Source of the DNA: Marinobacter sp. DY40_1A1
Lineage (GTDB): Bacteria; Pseudomonadota; Gammaproteobacteria; Pseudomonadales; Oleiphilaceae
Direction: 5' to 3'
Assembly: GCF_016597815.1 (NCBI RefSeq)
Contig: NZ_VCHA01000001.1
Span: 248,001 to 312,000 of the forward strand
DNA: 64,000 nucleotides
Shown here: positions 1 to 8,586 of the stretch, piece by piece
How the letters are laid out: each line of letters opens with the position of its first letter
Numbering within the stretch: the first letter of the stretch is position 1
Position numbers and translations under genes: made by a program
Notes under the pieces: generated by a model
Told to the model about the DNA's origin: nothing
Seen by the model: only the letters and a program-made list of their open reading frames with translations
The model's database searches: none

Positions 1-468
1 CGGCGATTGCTGAAAGCAACCGCCCGCGACCTGACCAGCATTGATTATCAAAATCGGCCGGAGAACTGGCTTAACGGGCGTATGGGGGAGCGCCTGTTGC
101 GGTTAGCCAATTACGATCAAGGGTCGGGTAACCCCAGTCGCCATATGACAGACCTGGGCTTCACCGGTCTGAACATAGGCCACATGTCCATTCGCCTGAG
201 GAGGCGCATCGAGAACCATCGAAGTGCCGAGGTAGATGCGAAACTCGCCGAGTGGCAGCAGGTACTTGCAGATACCTACCTTGTGAGTTCCCAAGGAAAA
301 AAGAACCCCCGGTTCAGAGAGGTGAGTGCGGAACTGTTGGCGGCGATCCACTCGGCCAGGGAACCCGATGCACAAACGTCAACCGTTGAGGGCATGTTCG
401 AGCGTATAGCGCTGACCTTTGAACGAACCGCCAAAGGTATTGCCGAAACCAAAAGCCAGAGTGTTTAG
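1..468 (+). CDS. C-terminal part of a probable FUSC-family membrane protein (5' truncated by window edge)
   Basis: The reading frame is open from the first base and ends at a TAG at 466-468, so about 155 residues of a longer protein are seen. The visible part has no transmembrane segment and is helical and Arg/Glu-rich. A segment around residues 20-65 (WLNGRMGERLLRLANY, then GLNIGHMSIRLRRRI) resembles the soluble C-terminal domain of FUSC proteins (AaeB/YccS-type aromatic acid exporters), where a WxxRMxDRL segment precedes a GLNLxxLRR segment. This is recognition from memory of the family, not an alignment. The membrane domain would lie upstream of the window. The threonine aldolase gene follows 23 nt later on the same strand. 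Confidence 0.45.
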   Translation, partial: RRLLKATARDLTSIDYQNRPENWLNGRMGERLLRLANYDQGSGNPSRHMTDLGFTGLNIGHMSIRLRRRIENHRSAEVDAKLAEWQQVLADTYLVSSQGKKNPRFREVSAELLAAIHSAREPDAQTSTVEGMFERIALTFERTAKGIAETKSQSV

Positions 469-491
469 CCATCCGATGAAGGAGTGCTGCC

Positions 492-1523
492 GTGTCACGG
501 TCAGAACAGTTTGCCAGCGATAATTACAGTGGTGTTTGTCCGCAGGCATGGAAGGCCATGGAAGCGGCAAACCGGGTAGACGAACCAGCCTACGGTGAGG
601 ACAGTTGGACACAGCGGGCGGCCGATGGTTTGCGATCTTTGTTTGATACAGATTGCGATGTCTACTTTGTATTTAACGGTACGGCTGCCAACTCGTTGGC
701 ATTGGCGTCCATAGGGCAATCCTTCCATAGCGTGATCTGCCATGAGTTGGCGCATATTGAAACTGATGAGTGCGGCGGGCCGGAATACGCCTCCAATGGT
801 GCCAAGCTATTACTGGGGCAGGGCGAAAACGGAAAGCTGACCCCCGAAAGCATTGAGCACCTGGTGACCAAACGCACAGACATTCACTACCCCAAACCCA
901 AGGCACTAAGCCTCACTCAGGCAACGGAAGTGGGCACAATCTACACCCCGGATGAGCTTCGGGAGATCCGCATGCTGGCGGATCAATACAAGCTGAATAT
1001 CCACATGGACGGTGCACGCTTTGCGAATGCGGTGGCGGCGCTGGATGTGCATCCGTCAGAAATCACCTGGAAGGTGGGTGTTGATGTGCTGTGTTTCTCC
1101 GGGACCAAGAATGGTTTGGCCCTTGGCGAAGCGGTGGTTTTCTTTAACAAGGCACTGGCCGAGGACTTTGAATGGCGCTGCAAGCAGGCAGGGCAGCTGG
1201 CCTCCAAAATGCGGTATATCTCTGCGCCCTGGTGTGGTTTGCTGGAGAACAACGTGTGGCTGGACAATGCCCGCCATGCGAATGCCAGTGCGAAAAGGCT
1301 GGCTGACGGGCTGGCGGGGTTGCCGGGCATCAAGCTCCGCTACCCACGGCAAATAAATGCTGTTTTTGTAGAAATGCCCGAGCCTTTGCAGGCGGCTTTG
1401 CGGGCAAAAGGGTGGCGCTTCTACAACTTTATCGGAGGTTGTGCTCGTCTCATGTGTTCCTGGGCCACTACCCCGGCAGTGGTTGATCAGTTTCTGGCGG
1501 ATGTGCGGCAACTGCAGGCGTAG
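492..1523 (+). CDS. ltaE: Low-specificity L-threonine aldolase
   Basis: PLP enzyme of fold type I that cleaves L-threonine or L-allo-threonine to glycine and acetaldehyde. At 343 residues it matches the family. Visible signatures are the ring-stacking His of CHELAHIE (about H84), the PLP pyridine-nitrogen aspartate in HMDGARFANA (about D173) and the Schiff-base lysine in FSGTKNG (about K206). The start is a GTG with AAGGAG at 479-484, 7 nt upstream; no ATG gives the conserved SEQFASDNYSG N-terminus. The next gene begins about 100 nt downstream. Function is known for the family; substrate preference is inferred. Confidence 0.93.
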   Translation: MSRSEQFASDNYSGVCPQAWKAMEAANRVDEPAYGEDSWTQRAADGLRSLFDTDCDVYFVFNGTAANSLALASIGQSFHSVICHELAHIETDECGGPEYASNGAKLLLGQGENGKLTPESIEHLVTKRTDIHYPKPKALSLTQATEVGTIYTPDELREIRMLADQYKLNIHMDGARFANAVAALDVHPSEITWKVGVDVLCFSGTKNGLALGEAVVFFNKALAEDFEWRCKQAGQLASKMRYISAPWCGLLENNVWLDNARHANASAKRLADGLAGLPGIKLRYPRQINAVFVEMPEPLQAALRAKGWRFYNFIGGCARLMCSWATTPAVVDQFLADVRQLQA

Positions 1524-1590
1524 GTCTGTGGTTTACCCGCCGGACGATTTCCACCACAATCGGCGCCATCCCCGATAAGGAGCTCATACT

Positions 1591-1626
1591 ATGCTGTACT
1601 CATCAACCTCACCCAAGGCGATCTGA
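1591..1626 (+). CDS. Possible 11-codon leader ORF upstream of the DAACS symporter
   Basis: ATG at 1591 lies 8 nt after a strong AAGGAG (1577-1582), and the frame reads MLYSSTSPKAI then TGA at 1624-1626. The TGA shares its A with the ATG of the symporter (TGATG). The symporter start itself has no good ribosome binding site, so the short ORF may load ribosomes for it by termination-reinitiation. It may instead be a regulatory leader peptide. There is no homology evidence. Confidence 0.35.
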   Translation: MLYSSTSPKAI

Positions 1627-2882
1627 TGAGAGCCCTCTTTAATAAATATCTGAATTCCTCACTCATTCTTCGCGTAAGCATAGCGCTGGTGCTGGGCGTG
1701 GCCGTGGGCCTGATCGGTGGCCAGCAAGCAGCTGATTGGCTGGCGCCTTTCGGGGAGCTTCTGCTGCGTCTGCTCAAGTTTCTTATTGTGCCTATCGTAC
1801 TGTTCACGCTTATGGTTGGCATCAATCAAGCCAATATTGGCAGCATGGGCCGGGTTGGGCGGAAGCTGTTCGGGTTTTACGTGATGACTTCAGCCTTGGC
1901 CATTGTGGTCGGTTTGGTGGTGGCAACTCTGCTTGAGCCGGGAAGCGGCATTGCTCTGGACGAAAACGCTGAAGTAAACGTACCGGACAACCCCGGGTTT
2001 GTGAGTGTGCTGCTGAGAATTGTGCCCGACAATATTTTTACGGCGTTCACCGAGCTGAACCTTTTGGGAATCATCTTCACTGCCATTGTGTTTGGCATTG
2101 CGCTCCTGAAGCTGCGAGAGAGTGAGGCACATGCAGAGCTTGGCGAGCATCTTTATAAAGTTGTTGAAGGGCTTAACGAGATCACTTTGAAGGTCATGGC
2201 TGGCGTACTTCAGTACGTCCCCATCGGTGTATTCGCGATTGTAGCCAAGACGGCGGGTGAGCAGGGTATATCTACCATATTGGCTCTGGGCGATATGGTG
2301 ATGGTGCTTTATATTGCGCTGGCTGTGCATCTGGTTGTTTACTGCATTTTGATGCGGTTTTATGGCGTGGGTATTCGCGAGTTTTTCCGGGCAGCTCGCA
2401 CACCTATGGCTACGGCGTTCGCCACTCAGAGCAGTTCCGGTACGCTACCACTGACGCTGGATGCTGCAAGACGTCTGGGCATACCCAAGCGAATTTACGG
2501 TTTCAGTCTGCCGCTGGGTGCCACCATAAATATGGATGGGGCAGCAATCCGTATCGCGATTTCTGCGGTGTTTGCGGCCAATGTGGTTGGTATTCCTCTG
2601 GATCTGGTGACCATGGCTGAAATAGTGTTCATTGGCACGCTTACGTCTATTGGTACAGCGGGAGTTCCCGGCGCAGGCATCGTAATGATTGCCACAGTTT
2701 TTGCCCAAGTGGGTTTGCCAATTGAAACTGTCGCACTCCTGGTATCCATTGATGCGCTGGTTGGCATGGGCGCGACCGGGCTGAACGTGACCGGAGATCT
2801 GGTTGGAACGGCAATTGTTGCCCGTAGTGAAAACAAATACCAGGGTGATCCAGCTTCTTCAGGAAAGGAATCTGCTGCCTGA
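1626..2882 (+). CDS. Dicarboxylate/amino acid:cation symporter (DAACS family)
   Basis: Inner-membrane secondary transporter of the GltP/DctA fold, using the sodium or proton gradient to import acidic amino acids, C4-dicarboxylates or similar solutes. The 418 residues carry the family hallmarks: the serine-rich hairpin QSSSGTLPL (about 268-276), ATINMDG (299-305) with the cation-binding NMD, the second hairpin GVPGAG (346-351) and NVTGD (387-391) in the last helix. About eight membrane helices are evident. Substrate cannot be fixed from sequence; the NVTGD segment fits GltP/GltT/DctA types better than SstT. Its ATG overlaps the stop of the possible leader ORF at 1591. Confidence 0.88.
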   Translation: MRALFNKYLNSSLILRVSIALVLGVAVGLIGGQQAADWLAPFGELLLRLLKFLIVPIVLFTLMVGINQANIGSMGRVGRKLFGFYVMTSALAIVVGLVVATLLEPGSGIALDENAEVNVPDNPGFVSVLLRIVPDNIFTAFTELNLLGIIFTAIVFGIALLKLRESEAHAELGEHLYKVVEGLNEITLKVMAGVLQYVPIGVFAIVAKTAGEQGISTILALGDMVMVLYIALAVHLVVYCILMRFYGVGIREFFRAARTPMATAFATQSSSGTLPLTLDAARRLGIPKRIYGFSLPLGATINMDGAAIRIAISAVFAANVVGIPLDLVTMAEIVFIGTLTSIGTAGVPGAGIVMIATVFAQVGLPIETVALLVSIDALVGMGATGLNVTGDLVGTAIVARSENKYQGDPASSGKESAA

Positions 2883-2947
2883 GCAAGGTCGGACCTGTTG
2901 ATGTGATAGAGTACCTTTCAGGCTTTCTTTATGACTGGAGGGCACTT

Positions 2948-3313
2948 ATGAGTAAGTCGCAAAGTAAACTGATTGTTTTCTATGACGGCTCATGTCCCGT
3001 TTGTGTCAGGGATCGACGCTGGTATGAAAAGCTGGCAGGAAGAACCGGAGACTCAGTTGAATGGCTGGATATCACCGGCCGTGATGAGGAACTACGCCAG
3101 CAGGGGGTAGACCCCTACAAGGCGCTCCGCGAGCTGCATGTAAAAGATGATCAGGGTGAAATTCACCGTGAGATGGATGCCTACATACTGCTTATGTCGC
3201 GAGTTTTTTTGCTGAAACCTTTGGCATGGCTAATTTCCTTACCCTTGATCCGGCCTACGCTGGCGAGGCTGTATCATTCATGGGTTGGGCGTCGCCTTGG
3301 TGAGCGCGCCTGA
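2948..3313 (+). CDS. DCC1-like thiol-disulfide oxidoreductase family protein (DUF393)
   Basis: Small 121-residue protein with the N-terminal signature IVFYDGSCPVC, giving a CxxC pair at C16 and C19 as in the DUF393/DCC family. The DCC label implies thiol-disulfide chemistry, but the substrate is unknown for most members. The ATG at 2948 is preferred over the in-frame ATG at 2903 because GGAGGG at 2937-2942 sits 5 nt before it and because the family begins just before the IVFYDG strand. The 3' end overlaps the upstream extension of the next frame but not its likely start. Confidence 0.82.
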   Translation: MSKSQSKLIVFYDGSCPVCVRDRRWYEKLAGRTGDSVEWLDITGRDEELRQQGVDPYKALRELHVKDDQGEIHREMDAYILLMSRVFLLKPLAWLISLPLIRPTLARLYHSWVGRRLGERA

Positions 3314-3332
3314 ATCCATTTCAGAGGTTTTT

Positions 3333-4007
3333 ATGGCTCGCTTTGAGTTGCTAGGCACTGCAATTATTCCCGGTAAGGGCACCCAGTTGCGGCTACTGCA
3401 GCGCAACGATGAATTCTCTATCCGCATTGCCGGCACAAGCGGTGAGCTGATGAACACTCGCTTGCACGGTTCTGAAGATGCTTTGGCAACTCTGGCCTGT
3501 GAGCGTATTACAGACCATCCCGCACCAAAAGTGCTTATAGGCGGGCTTGGTATGGGCTTCACCCTCGCAGCGGCCTTGCAGTCGCTGGGTGACGCCGCAG
3601 AAGTCACCGTTGCCGAACTGGTGCCGGAGGTAGAGCAGTGGAATCTTGGCCCTTTGGGCAGCGCTTCTGGGTATCCGCTCAAAGACCCTCGTGCCAAGGT
3701 GCATATTGGTGATGTGGTGCAGCTTATCAAGGCTTCACCTGCCAGTTACGATGCCATCTTGCTGGATATCGACAATGGCCCTGAGGGATTGACGCAAAAA
3801 GAAAATGACTGGTTGTATTCAGCAGCTGGCATTGCCGCAGCACAAGAAGCACTGCGGCCGGAGGGAATTCTGGCTTATTGGTCAGCCGGGCAGGACCCTG
3901 CATTTACCGAGCGCCTGAAGCGCGCCGGGCTTTCGGCAGAGGCAGTAACCGTGCGCGCCCACCGTCCTGGCAAAGGCGCAAAGCATGTTATCTGGCTTGC
4001 CTGGTGA
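3333..4007 (+). CDS. Spermidine-synthase-like SAM/decarboxy-SAM-binding protein (copy 1)
   Basis: 224-residue Rossmann-fold protein related to the spermidine synthase/methyltransferase superfamily. The glycine-rich loop GGLGMG is at about 70-75, the ribose-binding acid follows in VAELVPEV (E95), and a DAILLDIDNGPEGL segment occupies the position of the catalytic aspartate loop. It lacks the usual N-terminal beta domain of a full SpeE (about 280 residues), so polyamine synthesis is not assured. The ATG at 3333 follows AGAGG with good spacing. A paralogue lies at 31220-31951 with the same GGLGxG, E and LLDID landmarks. Confidence 0.75.
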   Translation: MARFELLGTAIIPGKGTQLRLLQRNDEFSIRIAGTSGELMNTRLHGSEDALATLACERITDHPAPKVLIGGLGMGFTLAAALQSLGDAAEVTVAELVPEVEQWNLGPLGSASGYPLKDPRAKVHIGDVVQLIKASPASYDAILLDIDNGPEGLTQKENDWLYSAAGIAAAQEALRPEGILAYWSAGQDPAFTERLKRAGLSAEAVTVRAHRPGKGAKHVIWLAW

Positions 4008-4025
4008 ATGACTGGACGACGAGAA

Positions 4026-4880
4026 CTAGTCCTCGTCGTCCAGTTGCATGCGCTCTAATCGATCTCTTTCTTCTTCTTTGGCGGCTTCAATTACAGCCAT
4101 AAGCTCTTCTACATCAGCGCTGGCGGTGTCGTGCTCGAAGCATCCCGTCAGTTTGCTGTCGGGCTGCAAATCTCCACGCTCGTAAAGCGCCCAGATTTCT
4201 TTGCCATAATCGGTCACAAGCAGATCGGGGGCGAACTTGGCAAAATAGCGGCGCATGTTATCTACATCCCGCTCCAGCATGCGCTCGGCGTTGTTGTTGC
4301 CTGCTGCGTTAACCGCCTGGGGAAGATCAATAATCACCGGGCCATTACTGTCGACCAGCACGTTGAATTCTGACAGGTCACCGTGGATAAGCCCGGCACT
4401 CAGCATCCGCACAATCTCTTCAATAATCCGGCCGTGGTAGTCCCTTGCTTCTTCCGCAGTGAGGGTTACGTCGTCCAGTCGTGGAGCCGCTTTGCCGTCA
4501 GCATCGGCAATCAGTTCCATCAGCAACACGCCGTCTACAAAGCCTTTTGGTTCCGGAACGCGCACGCCGGCTTCCGCAAGCCGGTACAGGGCATCCACTT
4601 CGGCGTTAAGCCATGCGTCTTCCTGTTCTTTCTGGCCGTAGCGTGTCTTTTTGCTCATGGCCCGTGCCCGGCGGGTGTTGCGCACCTTTCTGCCTTCCTG
4701 ATACTCAACGGCCTGCTTGAAGCTTCGCTTTTTTGCTTCCTTGAATACCTTGGCACAGCGCACTTCCTCGCCACACCGCACCACGTAAACCTGTGCCTCT
4801 TTCCCGCTCATAAGCTGGTAAAGCACTTCGTCCACCAGGCCGTCGTCGACCAAGGGTTGCAATCTCTTGGGTACTTTCAT
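4026..4880 (-). CDS. RIO1-family serine protein kinase
   Basis: Bacterial RIO kinase of 284 residues. The N-terminal KRLQPLVDDGLVDEV and LMSGKEAQVY segments form the RIO nucleotide flap, RCAKVFK supplies the ATP lysine (K44), HGDLSEFN (166-173) holds the catalytic D168 and metal-binding N173, and IIDLPQ contains the second metal aspartate (D185). An acidic tail (LDDED) closes the protein. I start at ATG 4880 because close homologues begin MK(I/V)PKRLQPL and a GGTG sits just upstream; an open extension reaches 4964. Archaeal and eukaryotic RIO1 act in ribosome maturation; the bacterial role is not established. It ends 18 nt from the convergent gene before it. Confidence 0.9.
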   Translation of the reverse strand: MKVPKRLQPLVDDGLVDEVLYQLMSGKEAQVYVVRCGEEVRCAKVFKEAKKRSFKQAVEYQEGRKVRNTRRARAMSKKTRYGQKEQEDAWLNAEVDALYRLAEAGVRVPEPKGFVDGVLLMELIADADGKAAPRLDDVTLTAEEARDYHGRIIEEIVRMLSAGLIHGDLSEFNVLVDSNGPVIIDLPQAVNAAGNNNAERMLERDVDNMRRYFAKFAPDLLVTDYGKEIWALYERGDLQPDSKLTGCFEHDTASADVEELMAVIEAAKEEERDRLERMQLDDED

Positions 4881-5164
4881 AACACCTTTCAGTTTAGCCG
4901 TCAGCGTGCCGACCATGCGCGGTGCGTTGGCCTGAAGACAGGCCAGAGCAAAGATGCTGGTCACAATGGTGCATAGCTTACATCAAATTGCTATTTCTTA
5001 TAGGAATCTGGTTGTAGCCTCAAGAAGCTTTTAGCTGAATGGCCTATAGTATCGGCTTGCCCTGTATCGGCAGGGCACGTCTGAGGGTAGAATTACCGGG
5101 TGTAAAGCACGCCGGCTTTTGCCCGGTATGGATGCGTTTCGAGATTGTTTTGGAGCTTTAAAAG

Positions 5165-5731
5165 ATGCCTAGAGCAAGTGAAATCAAGAAAAACTCTGCA
5201 GTTGAATACGAAGGTCGGGTTTATTTCGTCAAGGATATTGAGCGCTCTGTTCCGCAGGGCCGTGCTGGCGGCAGTCTCTACCGCATGCGTATGTACGATG
5301 TGGTAACAGGTAACAAGATCGACGAGACGTTCAAAGACAGCGACATGCTGAACCTTGCTGACCTTGTGCGCAGGCCAGCTACCTTTTCCTATTCCGATGG
5401 CGATGAATATGTCTTCATGGATAGCGAAGACTTTACCCAGTACAGCCTGAACCGGGAAGCCATTGCTGATGAACTGCTGTATATCGATGAAGACACTCAG
5501 GGAATCATGGTGATTCTGGTGAGTGAAGCGCCGGTAGCTCTGGCTTTGCCGCCAATTGTTGAAATGGATATCGAGGAAACAGATCCCTCAGTTAAAGGTG
5601 GATCAGCCACGGCTCGTACCAAGCCAGCAAGAATGGCAACGGGCCTGGTTGTCCAGGTTCCTGAGCATATCTCCACGGGCGATCGCATCAAGATCAACGT
5701 GGAAGAGCGGAAGTTTTTGAGCCGCGCTTAA
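5165..5731 (+). CDS. efpL: Elongation factor P-like protein EfpL (YeiP)
   Basis: EF-P paralogue of 188 residues, made of an N-terminal KOW-like domain and two OB domains, which rescues ribosomes stalled at difficult nascent-chain motifs. It starts [10 protein letters not shown] and carries the loop [13 protein letters not shown], so an arginine (R33) sits at the loop tip where canonical EF-P has its modified lysine; the loop is longer than in EF-P. This matches the EfpL/YeiP subgroup, which needs no lysine-modifying enzymes. A 7-bp hairpin (5058-5064 with 5071-5077) lies in the leader. A strong intrinsic terminator follows at 5742. Confidence 0.92.
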   Translation: MPRASEIKKNSAVEYEGRVYFVKDIERSVPQGRAGGSLYRMRMYDVVTGNKIDETFKDSDMLNLADLVRRPATFSYSDGDEYVFMDSEDFTQYSLNREAIADELLYIDEDTQGIMVILVSEAPVALALPPIVEMDIEETDPSVKGGSATARTKPARMATGLVVQVPEHISTGDRIKINVEERKFLSRA

Positions 5732-5741
5732 GCACTTCAGC

Positions 5742-5771
5742 AGGCCGGCAAAAGATGCCGGCCTGTTTTCT
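5742..5771 (+). terminator. Rho-independent terminator of efpL
   Basis: A perfect 9-bp stem (AGGCCGGCA at 5742-5750 with TGCCGGCCT at 5756-5764), a 5-nt loop and the T-rich tract GTTTTCTT lie 10 nt after the efpL stop. Confidence 0.85.
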
Positions 5772-6928
5772 TATTGCCCCGAAGCCTCATAAAAAGCCCG
5801 GCTTTTTGCGTAAACGGGCGCCATATCCACCATCACAAATCCCGCCACCGGCTCATACAGAGAAAACCTATAGTTTTCTCCCAGGGGCAGGCTTGCCCAA
5901 TACTCGAAAATACCACTTTTGCGCTGATCGATGTCTGGAAAACTGGCATGCTCAAAGTATCCGGATTCGGTCATTTGGTAGGTGATTTCGACCGGCGCCT
6001 GGGAAGCAATAAGCGTGTACCTCTGCAAACCCGGGTAGATTGCAGCAGCGGTGATTAAACCTGACAGGATAGCGAGTCCGAGATGCTCTGCCCGCGGCGC
6101 ACCTTTCCCTAGCCGAATACCCAAAGCTCCCGCCAGAAGACCACCAGCAACGAAGGGCCAGATTGGCATGTCCCCGACAACCAGATAGTTGGTTAGCATC
6201 AGGTAGTCGACGAGTGCGTATGCGCCCAGACCAGCTAATAAAGCCATCTGTATCACCATGCCTTTGTGCTGCATTAAATTGAAATGGCCAGCCAGTGGCC
6301 CGGTACTTTCTGCGGGGGTTGATGTGAAGCTGACGCCTTTCGCTGCCAGGGAGAGAGCCTGAACAAGAGGCGCCTCAATAAGCAGCGCCTCTACCTTGGT
6401 TCGGGATTTTCCAAAGACAGAACCAAAGCCCATGCGGTGATCCGGACCACCCTCTATCAAAAAGTTATAAGGCTGCAGGCGGTAGGTTTTTTCGCGGGTG
6501 ACGATGCTAAGTCTCGATTGTTGAATTGCCTGGCCAATGTTCCGGATTCCCGTAACGGGCGTCAGCTCCACGCTTTCGATGGCGCCTAATAGAATGCGGT
6601 GGGTGCCAGTGGTCAGCCCCATAAAGCCAAGACCGGTTAGCTTGGGTATATGAATAGCCAGGCTCTCGTTATTCAGAATCAAGCGAACTCTGCGATTGGC
6701 CAGCATGGCGATACATACTACGCCAAGTACCAGGCCGAAGAGCTGCACCTCAATATCGACCTCACCCTCTGCGTTCAGGTATAGCTGGGTAAGGTCTAAT
6801 TCACTGGGGTTTGGGAGATTCAGCACTACGAAGGCGGTCGCCAGAAAAGCCAGAACAAGCCCTGCAATGATGATGGGAATGCCGTTCTTGATAATGCCGG
6901 CGGAATACCGGAAGCGTTGTGTCGCCAT
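5771..6928 (-). CDS. Unrecognised membrane protein with five predicted helices
   Basis: I do not recognise this 385-residue protein. Hydrophobic segments fall at about 16-37, 60-77, 224-245, 255-273 and 282-300. The stretch between helices 2 and 3 (about 80-200, beginning RRVRLILNNESLAI) is beta-rich and could be a bacterial PH-like domain; the C-terminal 85 residues are soluble and aromatic-rich (FEYWASLPLGENYRF). It starts MATQRFRYSAG at ATG 6928, and converges on efpL with no gap beyond the terminator. No operon partner is seen. Confidence 0.6.
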   Translation of the reverse strand: MATQRFRYSAGIIKNGIPIIIAGLVLAFLATAFVVLNLPNPSELDLTQLYLNAEGEVDIEVQLFGLVLGVVCIAMLANRRVRLILNNESLAIHIPKLTGLGFMGLTTGTHRILLGAIESVELTPVTGIRNIGQAIQQSRLSIVTREKTYRLQPYNFLIEGGPDHRMGFGSVFGKSRTKVEALLIEAPLVQALSLAAKGVSFTSTPAESTGPLAGHFNLMQHKGMVIQMALLAGLGAYALVDYLMLTNYLVVGDMPIWPFVAGGLLAGALGIRLGKGAPRAEHLGLAILSGLITAAAIYPGLQRYTLIASQAPVEITYQMTESGYFEHASFPDIDQRKSGIFEYWASLPLGENYRFSLYEPVAGFVMVDMAPVYAKSRAFYEASGQ

Positions 6929-7038
6929 CGATTGCTATCATCCCTGAATCGTAAATTGGACCGTTATAATAAACAGTAATCTGATTGAAAACCGAGATGT
7001 TTTTCCCTTAAGCGAGGGAGCCAGCTTGATGCTATGGT

Positions 7039-7845
7039 ATGGGTATATTTCATTCGGAGCTGCAATCAGATATGCCAATATCGGTAGGCGCGAAACATTA
7101 CGTTCTGATGCTGATTCCCAGCCTGCTGGGCGATATTGAAAAGCTGGGGCTGCGTAGAATTATCCGCACTTCTGACTTCTCGGAGCAGAAGGTCACGGCT
7201 CTTTATTTCGAGTTTGTGTCCATCAAACGGGTTCTTCCCGATAACCCCGAATCCATTGAACCCGCCATTTGGGAGCACTTGCTCCACTGCGTGCGGGTGA
7301 TGAGTTCACTGGTAAATCTGGCCACAACTGAAGATCTGGAGCGAGCCCGGGAAATGGCGGTTCGCCGATATTACCCCCACGCCAAAGAGAAGCTGAAAAA
7401 CGAATACGAACAGATGCGAAGCGAAGGCAAGGTGGACTTCCGGCTTGCCGGCATACTGCGACAGGGCGATTTGCCAGAAAACTCCGGGCAGGTGTGCATG
7501 GAGGCAATCAGGCGTGAGCGGCAGCAGCGTGTCGAATCCATAAAATGCCTTGGCGTAGAGCATTTAACCTACAACGAAGCCTTTGTTGTGGAATCTGCCA
7601 AGGCCCACGTAATGTCTCGAATCGACGAAGCTCCTGAAGATTTCGGTACTCTCGATTTGGTTATCCGCCTTCTGGATCTATTGCGGCTGGTGCTTGTTCT
7701 CGAGTCTCGCTCGCCTGGTGGCGCCAGCGCCGTATCCTCCAACTTTACAGTGGGGAACATAGTGCTGGGTATTGGTAATGCGATGTATCGCGGTGAGCTG
7801 GGCCTGACAGTGTCGGCGCTGGGCTTGGCCAGGGTCAACAAGTAG
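7039..7845 (+). CDS. Unrecognised soluble protein of 268 residues
   Basis: No family recognised. There is no signal peptide or membrane segment. The protein is mostly helical and charged, with a central Arg/Glu-rich part (ERAREMAVRRYYPHAKEKLKNEYEQM, shown here in part: RYYPHAKEKLKNEYEQM) and a hydrophobic, glycine-rich C-terminal end (NIVLGIGNAMYRGELGLT). A second in-frame ATG at 7072 could be the true start; neither has a convincing ribosome binding site, although GAGGGAG lies at about 7013-7019. It is convergent with the Lrp-type gene that follows, with a 5-nt gap. Confidence 0.55.
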   Translation: MGIFHSELQSDMPISVGAKHYVLMLIPSLLGDIEKLGLRRIIRTSDFSEQKVTALYFEFVSIKRVLPDNPESIEPAIWEHLLHCVRVMSSLVNLATTEDLERAREMAVRRYYPHAKEKLKNEYEQMRSEGKVDFRLAGILRQGDLPENSGQVCMEAIRRERQQRVESIKCLGVEHLTYNEAFVVESAKAHVMSRIDEAPEDFGTLDLVIRLLDLLRLVLVLESRSPGGASAVSSNFTVGNIVLGIGNAMYRGELGLTVSALGLARVNK

Positions 7846-7850
7846 GACGC

Positions 7851-8303
7851 TCAGAGCCCGGCATCCTTCACATTCTCCATCACCACAAAGGTGCTGGTTT
7901 GCAGCACATGGGGCAGGGCTGAAATTTGTTCTCCCAATACCTGCCGGTACTCCGCCATGTTGCGTGTACGCACCTTCATCAGGTAATCAAAGTTGGCAGC
8001 AATCATGTGGCATTGCTCAATGGCGGCTATTTTTTTTACGGCGGTATTGAACGCCTTTAACGCCTCACTGCTGGTGTCGTTCAGCGTAACCTGAGCGAAG
8101 GCGATATGGCTTTGCCCCAGCTTGGTCTGGTTCACCAGCACGGTGTAGCCAGTAATGAACCCCTGCTCTTCAAGCCGCCGCATGCGTACCTGACATGGGG
8201 TTTTGGATAAGCCTACTTTCGACGCAAGCTCTGTAACCGTAATTCGCGCATTCTTCTGCAGCTCACGAATGATGGAATGATCTATTCGATCCAGCTCGTT
8301 CAT
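7851..8303 (-). CDS. Lrp/AsnC-family regulator, probable PutR-like activator of putA
   Basis: 150-residue Lrp/AsnC protein. The N-terminal winged helix (about 1-60) contains ELASKVGLSKTPCQVRMRRL, and the C-terminal part is the RAM/AsnC ligand domain with the IAANFDYLMKVRT strand. It is transcribed divergently from putA with a 283-nt shared region. In alphaproteobacteria a gene in this position (PutR) activates putA in response to proline; that role is inferred here from position and from the absence of a DNA-binding domain in the neighbouring PutA. Confidence 0.85.
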   Translation of the reverse strand: MNELDRIDHSIIRELQKNARITVTELASKVGLSKTPCQVRMRRLEEQGFITGYTVLVNQTKLGQSHIAFAQVTLNDTSSEALKAFNTAVKKIAAIEQCHMIAANFDYLMKVRTRNMAEYRQVLGEQISALPHVLQTSTFVVMENVKDAGL

Positions 8304-8484
8304 GTTGTTCTGTCCTGTACAAGCGTAAATCCGCGACTTTTGGGCAAGTCTCGAACAAGGGCACTATGCTGTAGGCTATAAATGCCATATGCCGCAAGGG
8401 TTTTGGGTAGTTTTAAACTGGTGTGCATGGTCGATTCGGCTGAAATTGTAATTCATGGCAGAGAATTAATACATTTATGAAGGT

Positions 8485-8500
8485 CAATATGGCCATATTG
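8485..8500. promoter_or_regulatory. Perfect 16-nt palindrome, candidate Lrp/PutR operator for putA
   Basis: CAATATGGCCATATTG is exactly self-complementary and lies 86 nt before the putA start, within the putA/Lrp-gene divergent region. A second GCCATAT occurs at 8384-8390, about 108 nt (close to ten helical turns) away. Lrp/AsnC proteins bind symmetric AT-rich 15-mers in phased arrays, so these are plausible sites; binding is inference. Confidence 0.45.
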
Positions 8501-8586
8501 GCGGGTCTTTACGGCGCTTACAGTCAAACAGTCTATGCTGTTGTCGGTAGAATGCGGTAAAGACAAACAACTGAGAGGGTACAACT

